Below are positions 47,243-59,407 of a stretch of DNA of 64,000 bases, piece by piece. Source of the DNA: Nemertoderma westbladi (taxonomy: Eukaryota; Xenacoelomorpha; Nemertodermatida; Nemertodermatidae); the NCBI GenBank assembly GCA_032718475.1, contig JAUCBJ010008916.1:1-64000 (forward strand). Direction: 5' to 3'. The notes under the pieces were generated by a model. The model was not told where the DNA came from and made no database searches. It worked only from the letters and a program-made list of their open reading frames with translations. Both the position numbers and the translations under genes were made by a program. How positions within the stretch are numbered: position 1 is the stretch's first letter; each line of letters opens with the position of its first letter.

Positions 47243-47420
47243 TGGGTCCGCATCTCACCGGAGTGCGGAGGTCGTGGGTTCGATCCCCGCATGGGCCAGT
47301 GCAGTTTTCGTTTACGGTGAGGGGATCTCTGGAATTCCCTCTGGTGATATAATAGTTCTCGGGGGACTGCACTGAAAATAAATAAGCGTAATGTAATCCC
47401 TTTGTGCGTAATGTAATCCC
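47243..47420 (+). mobile_element. SINE-like, tRNA-derived sequence
   Basis: GGTTCGATCCC at 47277-47287 is a perfect pol III B box, followed by CCGCATGGGCCA, which resembles the 3' end of a tRNA. The A-box half is missing or diverged. Downstream a body with CAGTGCAGT and ACTGCACTG inverted words leads to a tail of two GCGTAATGTAATCCC copies (47386 and 47406). Probably a truncated SINE; not a functional tRNA gene. Confidence 0.55.
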
Positions 47421-47443
47421 TGGCCTGTCGGTCGAAAAAAGCC

Positions 47444-47847
47444 TAAAGGCCTGTTTACACGTGGCAACTTTTAGAGCAACTTTCTCGGCAACTTGTAGAG
47501 CAACCCAGGTTGCCGATCAAGTTGCTCCGTGTAAACACGTAAAAAGTTGCTGTAAAAGTTGCTCAACTTTTACGGCAACTTGAAGAAATTTGCGTTGGCG
47601 AATTAAAGCGGGATAATCAAATTAAATGATCAAAAACTAACTACTATATAAAATGACCCACTATTTTACAGTCAAACGAGCCAAGTTGCTCTAAAAGTTG
47701 CCGGTCAAGTTGCTGGTAAAGTTGCTGGTAAAGTTGCTGGTAAAGTTGCCACGTGTAGACAACCATTAAATTAAGTTGCTCCAATAAAAGTTGCTATAGT
47801 TGCCGATAAAGTTTCTCTAAAAGTTGCCACGTGTAAACAGGCCTTTA
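47444..47847. mobile_element. 404-bp MITE with 30-bp perfect TIRs
   Basis: The ends 47444-47473 and 47818-47847 are exact inverted repeats starting TAAAGGCCTGTTTACACGTG. The interior is filled with iterated AAGTTGC or GCAACTT words on both strands. No coding capacity. A target duplication is not clear, because the bases beside the ends are themselves inverted. Confidence 0.85.
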
Positions 47848-49328
47848 CTTTAGTATATTTTACTTTTTGATCAATAAAATTTCGATATGCGGAAATTTCT
47901 TTGATCAACTCAGATACATTCACATTACATCTACATGATTATCTGTGATTGTGTGTCGTGTGTCGATGTTCTATCCAACTTGTGGCAGTTTCTTTGAAAT
48001 TCATAAATAAATTATAGATTTTAATTTAGTTTATTTTCAGTAGCATTTACATTTGGTTTGGTTTATTTAAATGAGTTACATTGGGGGCGGAGAACCCACT
48101 CTGTTGTTTAAGCTATTCAAATTGTGATGAATGGCGCCTTGGAATTTCCCACCAGTATGTTGGAATGAGTTGGGGTCGCTCAGCGAGTTTCCCATGTTCA
48201 GCAGGGGGTTATGGTGAGGGAAACTGTTGTGGCTAGAGAAGCTGTGTTGGCTAGTCCCGGCTTTGGGTTTCAATATGTAGAAACTGCAAGGATTATTTAT
48301 TTATCGTGACATCAGACGTTTACAGGCGGAAATGTGGAGTTCTATATCCTTAAAGCCATTTTTACATTATTGTCTAAAAATACTTGTTTCCCTGTGTAAA
48401 AGTTGCCATGGTTAAAAATATAAAAAGGACCACCTATTATGTATTTTATTCCAAAATTGTAACATTACTCAACGCCGATAGTATTGACAGCGAGTTGTTA
48501 TTTATCACTTTACAACTTTTGAGGACATTACAGTATTGTATTGGCCTATACATTTAGTATTGTATTTGGTGTTATCCGTTAAGTAATGTCCCCTTAGTGG
48601 ACATTACTTAACGCCGTCATTGGTTACCACGTAAACAATAGGTGGAAATTTGCCTGACAGCCAGATAGGCCTACTGCCTACCTACCGGTAGGCGGGGTAT
48701 AGCTATTAATAACCAGTTGGGCCTAGCTATATTATTATACCATGGCTCCACACGCCACCATAAATATAAGCTAACTTATTTATAACATAATTTATGTCAT
48801 TTTTACAATTATTTATACAGCAACTAATATAATTTGTGCAGTTTCTATCACTTATAATGTATATGTACAATGATTTCGCAATGTTAAAATTTTGGAATAA
48901 AACTACATACATTCATGTTGCAAAGTACTTTAGAGTGTTCTGATCCTCGTGGCTTTATTTTCACTCACTCACTAATATTCGTTCGTGTAACAAAAGCCAC
49001 TCGGATCATCACACTGTAAAGTATTACCTCCAGTAAGTAAATAGTAAGTATGTAAATAGTTATTACCTTCCGGTTGTATACTGTAGGCAATTAGGCTGTA
49101 ATTACCTATAATATTGTTTCATACATATATTTTCCTTTTAAGGTTAGTTTAATTCATAGGCTACTTTAAAGAACGCAACATAAGCCGGTGTCAGCATACT
49201 GCACAGTACGTAACCTACTCAAGTAATCTACCAGTAGTACAGTAGGTCTACTGTAGCTAGCTATTTTAGCTACACCATACTATTTTTTCTATTATTTGGC
49301 CATCTATAATATTAACTAAATTGGTTGT
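47848..49328. other. intergenic, contains a strong hairpin
   Basis: No gene supported. A 14-bp perfect stem (GTTAAGTAATGTCC, 7-bp loop, GGACATTACTTAAC) lies at 48578-48612. A reverse open frame at 48076-48273 shows no domain. Confidence 0.55.
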
Positions 49329-50291
49329 TTAATTTTTGAGTGGTATCCAGGTATCACAGGTTGTGGGTTTTATTTCGCCTATTTTCGCCTGATGCCAAAA
49401 TAAAGACACATGCCTGCAGGTGAGGTCCTCGCTAACTCTCATCATTGCTCCCGCGTTGTCGAACTCCCCGCAGTAGTTCGGTGCCGAGAATATCGTAACG
49501 AGTTGCTTATCCGCGAAGAACTCGTATCCATCCTCCATGACCTGGTGGGCCCGGCAGATGAGCTCGATGTCGTGTCTCTCGAGGAAGTTGGTGACCGCGT
49601 CGGCGCCGAAAGTGAATGAAACCCCGCGTTCGTTCTCACCCCAGCCGCTCAGCTCCTCGCAGGGGTCGGACCACAACAGATCGCATAGCAACCCGTAGTC
49701 AGGCACGTCTGTAGGTCTAGCGATACTCGATATCTGCTCCAACTTACGGAGTTCTGGACTAATCCCGCCGTGACAACAAAATATCTTGTTTGACACAACA
49801 GCAGCAATCGGCAGACAGTTGAAACAATCGATGAACGATCTCCAAATCCTTATATGGTATCTTCTTTTACATTCATCGTGGAAACCGTACATTCTATTTA
49901 TAGCTGCAGCCTCATGGTTCCCTCTCAACATGAAAATATGTCTAGGGTATTTAATCTTATAAGCCAATAAGAGACAGATAGTTTCTATACTTTGTTTACC
50001 CCTGTCAACGTAATCACCAAGTAACAGGTACTTGGAGGCTGGTGGGTGTCCCCCGTTATCGAAGTACCGCAGTAGGTCGGTATATTGGCCGTGAATGTCG
50101 CCTAATATCTTTATCGGCGCCTCGACGTGCAATAACGCGGATTCTTTGAGGAAAATATCTCGGGATTTGATGCACATACTTTGTACCTCGAATTCACTTA
50201 GACTCGCGAAGGAAATAGATTTGTGTCCGCGAATTTCCAACAACGAGGCGATAATATTGTCCACATCAAAGGGTCCCGGTGATTCTGACAT
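49329..50291 (-). CDS. PP1-type serine/threonine protein phosphatase catalytic subunit, intronless
   Basis: A 320-residue metallophosphatase of the PPP family, close to PP1. Metal-binding and catalytic motifs are all present: GDIHGQ (64-69), GDYVDRG (92-98), RGNHE (123-127), HGG (174-176) and RAHQ (247-250). PP1 signatures include [33 protein letters not shown] and [16 protein letters not shown]. Length and start fit PP1 (about 320-330 residues). It would remove phosphate from Ser/Thr in the cytoplasm or nucleus with regulatory partners. RGNHE is followed by AAA where PP1 usually has CAS, and the C-terminal tail after about residue 295 is divergent, so it may be a specialised paralogue. The whole gene is one exon, which suggests a retrogene or an intron-poor genome. 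Its neighbours are non-coding. Confidence 0.93.
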   Translation of the reverse strand: MSESPGPFDVDNIIASLLEIRGHKSISFASLSEFEVQSMCIKSRDIFLKESALLHVEAPIKILGDIHGQYTDLLRYFDNGGHPPASKYLLLGDYVDRGKQSIETICLLLAYKIKYPRHIFMLRGNHEAAAINRMYGFHDECKRRYHIRIWRSFIDCFNCLPIAAVVSNKIFCCHGGISPELRKLEQISSIARPTDVPDYGLLCDLLWSDPCEELSGWGENERGVSFTFGADAVTNFLERHDIELICRAHQVMEDGYEFFADKQLVTIFSAPNYCGEFDNAGAMMRVSEDLTCRHVSLFWHQAKIGEIKPTTCDTWIPLKN

Positions 50292-52432
50292 AATAATAAT
50301 ATGTAATTAAGAATCAGGAAGTTAAATATATTATAATTAGTCACGTATATTTTAGTTTATATTCCCTACTTTTCGTTTATAAATGCTACTGTTGTGTTGA
50401 TGTTACTTTACAGAATACAAGATAAATTATATCTGTCGATGAAAACTATTCATTAATCTATTCTGTTACTATGGAAACTGTATTTATTAACCGGGATATT
50501 AATTAATTGTCCTTTCAAATATTTTAAAAAATAGTTTCCGCCGTACCGTCGAAAGTTTTCATTTGAAGTCGAAGTTTTTAGACTAGCTTTGGGACCGGCG
50601 ACGGGGTTTTAGGTAGACCTACTTTTTTAGCTAAATTTTGTATAAACATGAAGCTGCTGTAAGTTTGTCGAGTGAGTGAAGCCCAAAAAGTCAATAGATT
50701 ACTCTTTATTCTTAGATTATATATATTATATTATATTATATTATATTATTAGGATATCGCGGAGACATCACAGTCATAGCAGCGATTGAACAATAAAATC
50801 ATCGATTTAAAATTACAAGTAAAAACTCACATAAAATATACACAACGTCTTATGCTATGGCTTAAGTTGTTACCTATTGTTAAAATGTTAAAATTGTTAC
50901 TTTTTCGATACAATGTATGTTATTAATGCATACAATTTTGTGAATCTAATAATTTTTATATTGTACCGGTAGCTAGTTTTTTTTTTATAATAGCTACTGT
51001 ACTACAGTAGCTAGTGTTTTTCAAAAACAATAAATTTGTATTTTGATAGAATTATTGTTTTGAAACATGGCTACCGGTAGCTATTATCTTTTATGGTATA
51101 GCTAGTGATTTACATAGCTAGTTATTAAAAGATAGTTATTTAATATTTTTCTGTCGAGTAATTGAGGTCATTAGTATAGTATCTATGCCTAAATTAAAAA
51201 AAAATTGATTAAAATTATTAGTGATTATCGGTTTATATCTTGGGGTTTTTCGTTCTAGAACAAATATTTGACCATCTGACAGTAATATGGTAGCCAGTAA
51301 TTTGGATTTTGTGTTAGCTAGTACTTTTTATTAGCTTGTAAAAAAATTAAAAATGTAATTTAATCCTCAAATATATTTGTCAATAAGAATAAGAAACATG
51401 AAATAAATAAGCATTAGAATAAGAAATTAAATTGAAATTTAAATAAATTGAAATTTAATTTATTTATGTAAGTAACCATAGCAACAAAAATATATAATTC
51501 TAGAATAAAATTGATAATACAAAGGCAAACAACAGTAGTAATTGGAGTAATGGAGTAATTAATTACATTTCATATTGGATAAACAGGATGTTTCTTTCTT
51601 GTTAATTCTGACAGTTCATGAAAAGAAGTATCTTTAACAACTAACTAACATAAAAATGGGCTAGAGTTCCGTATGCAGTCGCAATTGAAATTTTTATATT
51701 CATTAATGAAATTGTGTACTTTTTGCATAGTAATATCACCACATTTTTTTGCGTTCTAGAACATTATATTTTTTATTTTATTTATATTCTAGAATAGTGT
51801 TTTAATAATTATATTTTGTTCTAGAACTCTACACTGTTGCCATGGTTACAATGATTTATGTTATAAAAATGTTGTGCTATATGGAACTGTTAACAAAAAT
51901 AAAAAAATAAAATAAAAAATATACAGTACCTTGATTTTTGATTAGCGGTAGCTAATGTTCTGAAATTAGCTAATATTGTGTTCTATCTACCAATGTTGCT
52001 TAACATTAATCAATAACAAAACACACATTAAAGTTAATTTTTTTAATCTGTAATTTTTTTCAAAAACATTATAGCTACCCTTGAAAAAAACACTAGCTAA
52101 CATCAAGAACACTTTAGAACATTTTGTATATCTTACATGTATATTGAAATGGAATCGTGTTTGAATTAATTTTAGCACCACAATCAGTATGGTGCTCAAT
52201 TTTTTTTGCATCAATCGGGTTTTTTAGTCAATGACCAATTTCCAAAGAGGAGACCATACCACGGGCCTGTCTTGAAATACCTACTATGTGATAGCCTTAG
52301 TTCACTAGTGCTACACGTGTCGGTACTGTAGTACTATGGAAACTAATACAACCCAGAGTAATGTACAATGTAGGCCTACAAAAGTACCAAAGGTCAAGAA
52401 CAATACCAACATGTCGAAGAATAACTTAACAC
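50292..52432. other. AT-rich intergenic region
   Basis: No gene recognised. It contains a TATAT microsatellite (about 50718-50750), repeated TAGCTAGT and ACCGGTAGCTA words, and five TTCTAGAA palindromes listed separately. Confidence 0.55.
51253..51826. promoter_or_regulatory. cluster of five TTCTAGAA palindromes
   Basis: Exact copies occur at 51253, 51498, 51754, 51787 and 51819. TTCnnGAA is the two-unit core of heat-shock elements, but no three-unit HSE is visible and the nearest gene start (PP1, at 50291 on the minus strand) is about 1 kb away. Function is uncertain. Confidence 0.3.
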
Positions 52433-52453
52433 CCCCCCCCCCCCCCCCCCCAC
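52433..52453. repeat. poly-C run
   Basis: About 20 consecutive C residues, followed by CACCCCCACAC. Such runs are prone to length change and sequencing error. Confidence 0.9.
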
Positions 52454-52649
52454 CCCCACACGGATTAACTTTTTGTTGATGCAACTTGTGCCTGTGTGAG
52501 GGACAAAAAGTGCCTAGTGTGAGGGGGTCAGCGATAAGTTGCTGGACTATCTCAGCAACATTTCGCAACAAAAGTTTGATGAAAGTTTCTGTGTATTTGG
52601 AAGTCCGACACCTCCTGCTGCAACATTTTTGAAAAGTTGCTACAGCCAT

Positions 52650-54310
52650 TAAAAAGTTGTGGACACAGGTTGCAGGCACAAGTTGCAGACACAAATTATA
52701 GTTGTGGACACAGGTTGCAGACGCAAGTTGCGGACACAAGTTGTGGACAGAGGTTGCAGGCACAACTTGTAGTTTTGGACACAGGTTGAGGCACAAGTTG
52801 CAGACACAAGCTGTAGTTGTGGACATAGGTTGCAGACACAAGTTGTAGTTGTGGTCATAGGTAACAGGCACAAGTTGCAGACACAAGTTGTCGACAGAAG
52901 TTGTGGACATAGGTAACAGGCACAAGTTGCAGACACAAGTTGTCGACAGAAGTTGTGGACACAAGTTGTGGACACCCTGTGTCCACAACTTGCACAAATT
53001 GTAGTTGTGGACACAGGTTGCAGACAGAAGTTGTGGACACAGGTTGCAGACACAAGTTGTAGTTGTGGACACAGGTTGCAGGCACAAGTTGCAGACACAA
53101 GTTGTGGACAGAGGTTGGAGGCACAAGTTACAGACACAAATTGTAGTTGTGGACACAGGTTGCAGACACAAGTTGTGGACACAAGTTGCAGACACAAGTT
53201 GTGGACACAAGTTGTTGAAACAGGCTGCAGACACAAGTTGTAGTTGTGGACACAGGTTGCAGACACAAGTTGTGGACACAAGTTGCAGACACAAGTTGTA
53301 GTTGTGGACACAGGTTGCAGGCACAAGTTGAAGACACAAGTTGTAGTTGTGGACACAGGTTGCAGGCACAGGTTGCAGACACAAGTTGTTGACACAAGTT
53401 GTGGACATAATTTGTGGACACAAGTTGTGGACACAGGTTGCAGGCACAAGTTGCAGACACAAATTGTAGTTGTGGACACAGGTTGCAGGCACAGGTTGCA
53501 GACACAAGTTGTTGACACACGCTATGGACATAATTTGTGGACACAAGTTGTGAACACAGGTTGCAGGCACAAGTTGCAGACACAAATTGTAGTTGTGGAC
53601 ACAGGTTGCAGACACAAGTTGTGGATACAAGTTGTGGACACAGGTTGCAGGCACAAGTTTCAGACACAAATTGTGGACAGAAGTTATGGACACAAGTTGT
53701 GGACACAGGTTGTAGGCACAAGTTGCAGACACAAATTGTAGTTGTGGACACAGGTTGCAGACACAAGTTGTGGACACAGGTTGCAGACACAAGTTGTAAT
53801 TGTGTACACAGGTTGCAGACACAAGTTGTGGACACAAGTTGCAGAAATAAGTTGTAATTGTGGACACAGTTTGCAGACACAAGTTGGGGACACAAGTTGC
53901 AGACACACGTTTTGGACACAAGTTGTGGATACAAGTTGCAGATACAAGTTGTGGATACAAGTTGCAGACACAAGTTGTGGACACAAGTTGTGGACACAGG
54001 TTGCAGACACAAGTTGTGGATACTAGTTGTAGACACAAGTTGTGGACACAAGTTGTGGACTCAGGTTGCAGACACAAGTTGTGGACACAAGTTGCAGACA
54101 CAGGTTGGGGACACAAGTGGCAGACACAAGTTGTGGACACACGTTGCAGGCACAAGTTGAAGACACAAGTTGTGGACACAAGTTGCAGACACAAGTTGTG
54201 GATACAAGTTGCAGACACAAGTTGTGGACACAAGTTGCAGATACAAGTTGTGGATACAAGGTGCAGACATAAGTTGTGGACACAGGTTGCAGACGCAAGT
54301 GGTAGACACG
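52650..54310. repeat. 13-bp degenerate minisatellite, over 100 copies
   Basis: Built from AGTTGCAGACACA and AGTTGTGGACACA units of 13 bp, with frequent GTAGTT insertions. Reverse frames stay open for up to about 667 codons with a 13-residue Cys-rich repeat, a by-product of three 13-bp units making 39 bp. Both strands and several frames are open at once, so I do not call a protein. Confidence 0.93.
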
Positions 54311-54447
54311 ACAAATGTTACTCAGTGTGAGAGGGGGTCCGCCTTATTTATTTACAGACCTTGAATTGGTGGTGGTAAATGATTAGATCACAAATAACTA
54401 TTAACTACTGGATTGTAAATTTGTAAACCTTCGATCAAAATACTAAG

Positions 54448-56956
54448 ATGATGTGTAACAGTGATTCCAGTAACTCTCACACTCCCTCCATACACAGTCG
54501 ACGTAGTGTGGAATCCCGTCGCAATGTTACAGTTTCAATCACGAAAGATAAAACACCCTCGGATATCGGCAGTGCATCTCCCAAGAAAGGTCGATCTGTT
54601 TCGCTAATACAATCACAAAGTAGGTCTATGGTACCAAGCTCCAAAGATATGTCAATAGAAAGTTCACAGATTGTCAGCAGTCAAGGTTCTTGGTCAAACA
54701 CATACAGCAGCAAGGAAAGTTCAACGATTCATGTTGAATCCACGTCCATACATAGGGCCAAAGTGACCAGTGGTTGCAGTAAAGTTACCATGCCAAGTGC
54801 AAGTATGAGGTCTATTGCTGAAGAAACTGCGTTTGATTTATTTTTGGTCAGTAAGGAAACTGAAAAAAAATCCGGTCCACCTGAAAATAATGTGGAAGTC
54901 GTCGTTGATATTAAAATCAATTCCATGGATGATGTCATCGCCGAATTGGATAGGATTTCAAGGTGAGTAAAATTGATGGTCAATAATTTATTTATTTGCT
55001 AAATGCGGTTACTGCAATAGAGAATAATTTCAATTCAAAAAAGTGCAATTACAATAAATTATTATTAATGTAAAAGTTCCCCCTTGCTATTTTTTCCCTT
55101 CTTACTAGGTTGTTTTTTTTCATAGGGATTTGTCTAAAAAATCAGATGGTATCAAGAGCTATTTTTGCGATCTAGGAGTCGAAGGAGAAAGCACGGAAGA
55201 TCAGGGCCTGTCGTCATCGATAGAGGCTATTATGGTTAAGTATTGGAACCAAGCAACAGAACTTCAACGCAGACACATACAGGAGGAAAAACTAATAACG
55301 TCCCTCCATGACTGGTTTAGAGACAAAGAGGAAAGGGGCTTAGAGCAACTGGAGGGACTGAAAGAAGACAATGTCAGAGTTGGTTACATTGAAGAAAAGG
55401 TGCGGGAAGCTTTAATAAAACTCAAGCGTGGTCTCAGGAAAATGAAGTCATCCGACGCCACGTCCGATGAAGGTAAACATGAAGCGACAGGCGTAGGGCA
55501 GAGAGAAAAGTTGTTTACCGAGATAAGAGGGAGTGTCGCCGAGATTGCAAAACTCCACGATGATGCTTCTCTGGGTATTTTAGCTGAACAGGAGAATATG
55601 TGGACCAAAGCTGCGGAGAAAATCCTGCAGTATACAAACGAGGCGCACCTTCAAAAAGTCCCTGTGAGAGTTCGCGATATTGAAAAAATTATGAAGCGCA
55701 TGAAATGCGATTTGGAAAACGATTCACTTCAACAGCACTTGGCTTTAAAAGCTCTAAGTTTCATTCAGAGTGACTTCCAACAACGCAATCGAAGTCTAAC
55801 GTTGCAAAATCTTGAGTTTAAAGAGAAGATAGAAATTCAGAGCCTTCAGTTAGCGGAATGGAAGAGCAAGGCCAACTCCAATTGCGGAAACATCGTGGAA
55901 ATCGTCCAGCCTCTACTGGACAAAGAATCACCGCCGCTGGACAAAGAATATCAAATAAACCCTCTCGATCTCAGTGAGTATGAGTGTTCACCAGACACCC
56001 CCGGGGCCATTGAAGTCGGAGACACACATGTGATGGCTGGCAAGTTGTTAAGTCGTCATTTGACGGAACGGATTATTAACGAGCAACTTCGCGCTACAAA
56101 TGCAAAAATGAAGAGGAGAATAGAAAGATTAGAGAGAAATGTCGGAGACCAATCTCAGACTTGTTATGGGAAATCTCGCGAATATGTTCGACAAACGAAT
56201 GATCATGTAAGATTATCAGAAGAAGGTGCTGTTCTCAGTGAGTCACCGCGTGCTATATCGCATTTGCGGAAGATGAATGGGTCTGCGTCGGATGGCCTGC
56301 CGTATTCCGTGAAACAAACTCCCGCCAGTTTACCGGGTTGGGCGAGACGAAATGAGGCTTGGCTCAAGAGAGATAACGCCAGTCTCCAGCGCATATGCTG
56401 CGTGCGATGCCAGAAGGTGAGAACTAGAGATGCAACAGCCCAGACTTCAGTTAGTGGACAACCGTGGGTAGTGACAATAGAGAATAGGTGCATGGAGTTG
56501 GTGAAGCAATTTGTGAATGGTCATCTGTCTTTAGACAAAGTATCTCCTAAGGATATGCATATCCTGCAGGAGGGTATGAGAAAATGCATAGGAAAAGATG
56601 ATAAATTTGGTGCCCCGAAAAGTCTTTTCCCCAACGTTCTGAAAGATCTTCCTATGGGCGGGACACATGGCAAGCCGAGTTTGAGGAGCAGGGACACTCC
56701 AAAGAGTCCAACATCGGCACATAAAGAGAGTCCAATTCATTCAAAGGATCGCAAGACAAAGGGAGGAGATAGTTGCAAGTCGATGAAGGAAGAATATCGC
56801 ACACCAAACGACACAGAGAAAACGAGAGAGAGGGAACGCGGCGTTTTGATATCCAAGTCCGAATGTTTCCCGTATGACCCATTTCAGGAGAAAGTTGTGT
56901 TCGAAAAAAAGTTTGCTAAGATGAGAAAAAGTAGAATTGCACCAATTTTACAATAA
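54448..56956 (+). CDS. two-exon coiled-coil protein, possibly FAM186-like
   Basis: Exon 1 (54448-54962) ends TTTCAAG before GTGAGT, and exon 2 starts at 55126 after a T-rich tract and CATAG. Joining them keeps the frame (R-D-L-S-K-K) and gives 781 residues. The N-terminal ~140 residues are Ser-rich and likely disordered. From about 160 onward long charged helices suggest coiled coils (for example EERGLEQLEGLKEDN, and the LENDSLQQHLALKAL region). A CCVRCQK pair of cysteines and a basic Ser/Lys-rich tail follow. Spacing of the helical blocks recalls vertebrate FAM186 proteins, but I am not sure of homology. A likely poly(A) signal lies at 57106-57111. No enzyme domain or membrane segment is seen; a structural or ciliary role is a guess. 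Confidence 0.85.
54963..55125 (+). other. 163-bp GT-AG intron
   Basis: The donor AAG/GTGAGT and the acceptor TTGTTTTTTTTCATAG/G join two same-gene open frames in phase. A CTTAC branch-like word lies about 23 bp before the acceptor. An alternative AG at 55108 would break the frame. Confidence 0.85.
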
Positions 56957-57105
56957 TTTGAACAGTAAAATATTGTGTTTCTTGTAAATGTATTATTTAC
57001 CACTTACTAATTCAGTAACTAAAGAGATTTTGCTTTAAATTGTTTTATTTTACGTCAATTTAAGACCCTCCACCAGTTTACATGTTACAAGGAGCCAAAT
57101 CTAAC

Positions 57106-57111
57106 AATAAA
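57106..57111 (+). terminator. probable polyadenylation signal of the coiled-coil gene
   Basis: AATAAA, 150 bp after the stop at 56956, in the usual position for a 3' UTR end. Confidence 0.55.
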
Positions 57112-58698
57112 CACTTTAAATAAGACTAGGATTAATTTATTGTCGTTCGCGTAAATATAATTAGGGTATCCTAATTGTCTTTCTACATCGATCTACAATG
57201 AGCAGCGCAATGTGTACAATGGCATGAAGTAAACCTGCTCTCTGCATGAAAGAGTTGTTGTCCAACTGCCACAGAAAGAAACTACGGTAATTACTATCCA
57301 GTAATTAGTGCGTGCTGCGCGACTCTGTGTAGGTTATGGTACCGGTCCCCTCTGGTATTCTTATTGGTGATATAACATTTTGCAGAGGTTGCGGGTTACG
57401 GCCGTAGTAAATTAAATGATAAAAGCAGATGAACATCACAACCATGGAGTTCCACTTGAGATGTACAAGACCTCGGGGTTTCAAACATTACAAATTTAAA
57501 AGTAACTTCGTGATACCAAAAAGTTCTCGGAGTTAATAACACGACGTTAAAATCAGATAGGCTAATAATATCTGATATTGTATTGACTATATGATAGACT
57601 TACTTGGCTGCACCATCAACTATCCTGTATCCCGCTATTATCGAGGCCATAAGTAATCCACCACAAGAGCCTAGCCCATATATGGTGGTGGTCAAGATCC
57701 TTTAATTCGTTTTCACAACAAAAACTTAATAATAATTCTTAATTAAGTAATTGCCGTGAACGTCTGCCACTAATATTCACAGCAAATTAAGTGATTACGA
57801 AATTTATATTTCTTTTCCTGGCAACACAATACCCATTTACTGCAAACTGTGAATATCACTCAGTGTATTTCACGCACAAGCAGGAATGCAACTATAACCA
57901 AACGAAAACAAGAACGTAACGAAAAAAACTTTACGCGGAAATAAATAAACAATTCATTAAAATGACTCAATGAAACGAAATGTTTAGTTTCGTAATTTGT
58001 TTGGTTTCGTTATATTAAAAATTAACTATTTATTACATGGGAAAAGTGTATAACTTATTATAACTATTCCAGAGGTAATTTACCTGCCGTGCTCAAGCCA
58101 GGTTAATAGAGTCGAGAGACTAGAGAAAAAAAGAAACGTCCCTACGGAAGTCGATTTTTTTTACATTTTTATAACTCCCAAAAATAAAACTATAACCTGT
58201 TCCATTGACTTTAGTTTATTGTTTTGGTTAAAATTACGTGCCACTGTAACCTGCTCCTTTCCCTTAATTGATAATTTTGGAATCCGGATCCGGATCCGCG
58301 TTTTACACCTACCCGGCCATCTCTATACATTTTTCATGAGTGCCAGCTGGTGTTTTTATCATTGCGCCTATGGCAATTTTCGTGTTTAGGGGCTATTTGT
58401 CGAAATAAAACAAGTTGAGATGTTTCAATTTAAACCGCGATTTCCCCAGTACCCTTAGAAATCCATTTTCATGGTTCATGCAAAATTTCATCGAAATCGT
58501 TAGAGCAGTTTTTGCTCTAGGTCAGTAGTCAGTAGCCAGTAGCCGGTAGCCAGTAGCCGTTTTTTCTTACAGTAATCAAGTCTAACGACTTGCTAATAAT
58601 ATATGAATACATTTTAATAGCTACGTAAATACGATTAAACAGATGTAATGTATTTTCCCCAGCTACTCATGAGATAAACAAATGTTCCAGAATATGCT
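57112..58698. other. intergenic region
   Basis: No gene supported. A CCCCTCTGGTATTCTTATTG stretch at about 57350 faintly resembles part of the SINE-like body at 47340. A run of AGCCAGTAG/AGCCGGTAG words lies at about 58530-58560. Confidence 0.5.
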
Positions 58699-58706
58699 GT
58701 ATTTAT

Positions 58707-59399
58707 TAGGGATGTGGCGAATGTCCGCATCCGCATCCGTGGATATCCGCATGATTTTTCGCATCCGCATCCGCACCCATGCCATGCGGATGTAACATGC
58801 AGATGTTACATGCACTATTCAAGCATCCTGTCTGAAGGTCCAGTAACCACTCAATTAAATTTTTAATAATAATTCCTTTTTCCCTTATGAAATTTTTTTT
58901 ATTTTATCTTAAAATTATCAAAGTATTAAATATCAAAATTATTTCTTACTACTTATTTCTTATATCAACTTGGCCAGATGCAAAATAAACTACTGTACTG
59001 TATTATGCCAGGACCTAATGTCCCAAAACCTCATGACGAAGGCCAGGACCCAACGACCACTCACATGACCTACGACGCATTACTGGGCAGCCTATGCCCA
59101 TGAATCGGTACAATGTTGCAATGCAATACTGCGTAAGCTGTAGGCCATACAGGTTATACACTAATACTAGAAGGGAACAATATAAAAAATGTTTGTTGTA
59201 TTATTGTTGTTATATTATGTCCCATTCTGTTCTATAACCTTAGACTCTTGTTAGTTTATTAATATAAGATTAGAATATAATATTAAATGATGGTATAACC
59301 TCGATGTAAAAGGGAGGCCAGGCAAAAATATATATGTTTTAATAGACATCCGCATCCGCATCCGCGGATGTTAAAAATATGACATTCGCAACATCCCTA
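58707..59399. mobile_element. hAT-type MITE with 8-bp target duplication
   Basis: The ends are imperfect inverted repeats, TAGGGATGTGGCGAATGTC on the left and GACATTCGCAACATCCCTA on the right. Flanks are GTATTTAT (58699-58706) and GTACTTAT (59400-59407), an 8-bp duplication with one mismatch, as expected for hAT. Iterated GCATCC words follow each TIR. No transposase is present. Confidence 0.85.
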
Positions 59400-59407
59400 G
59401 TACTTAT

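Noticed and set aside
47243-47320. Functional tRNA gene
   Set aside because: B box and acceptor-like end only; no A box or foldable cloverleaf upstream.
48076-48273. 65-codon His/Asn-rich minus frame
   Set aside because: Short, no recognised domain, no supporting gene structure.
52311-54314. Cys-rich 667-codon reverse frame and many overlapping frames
   Set aside because: The 13-bp repeat keeps several frames open on both strands; no start context or domain.
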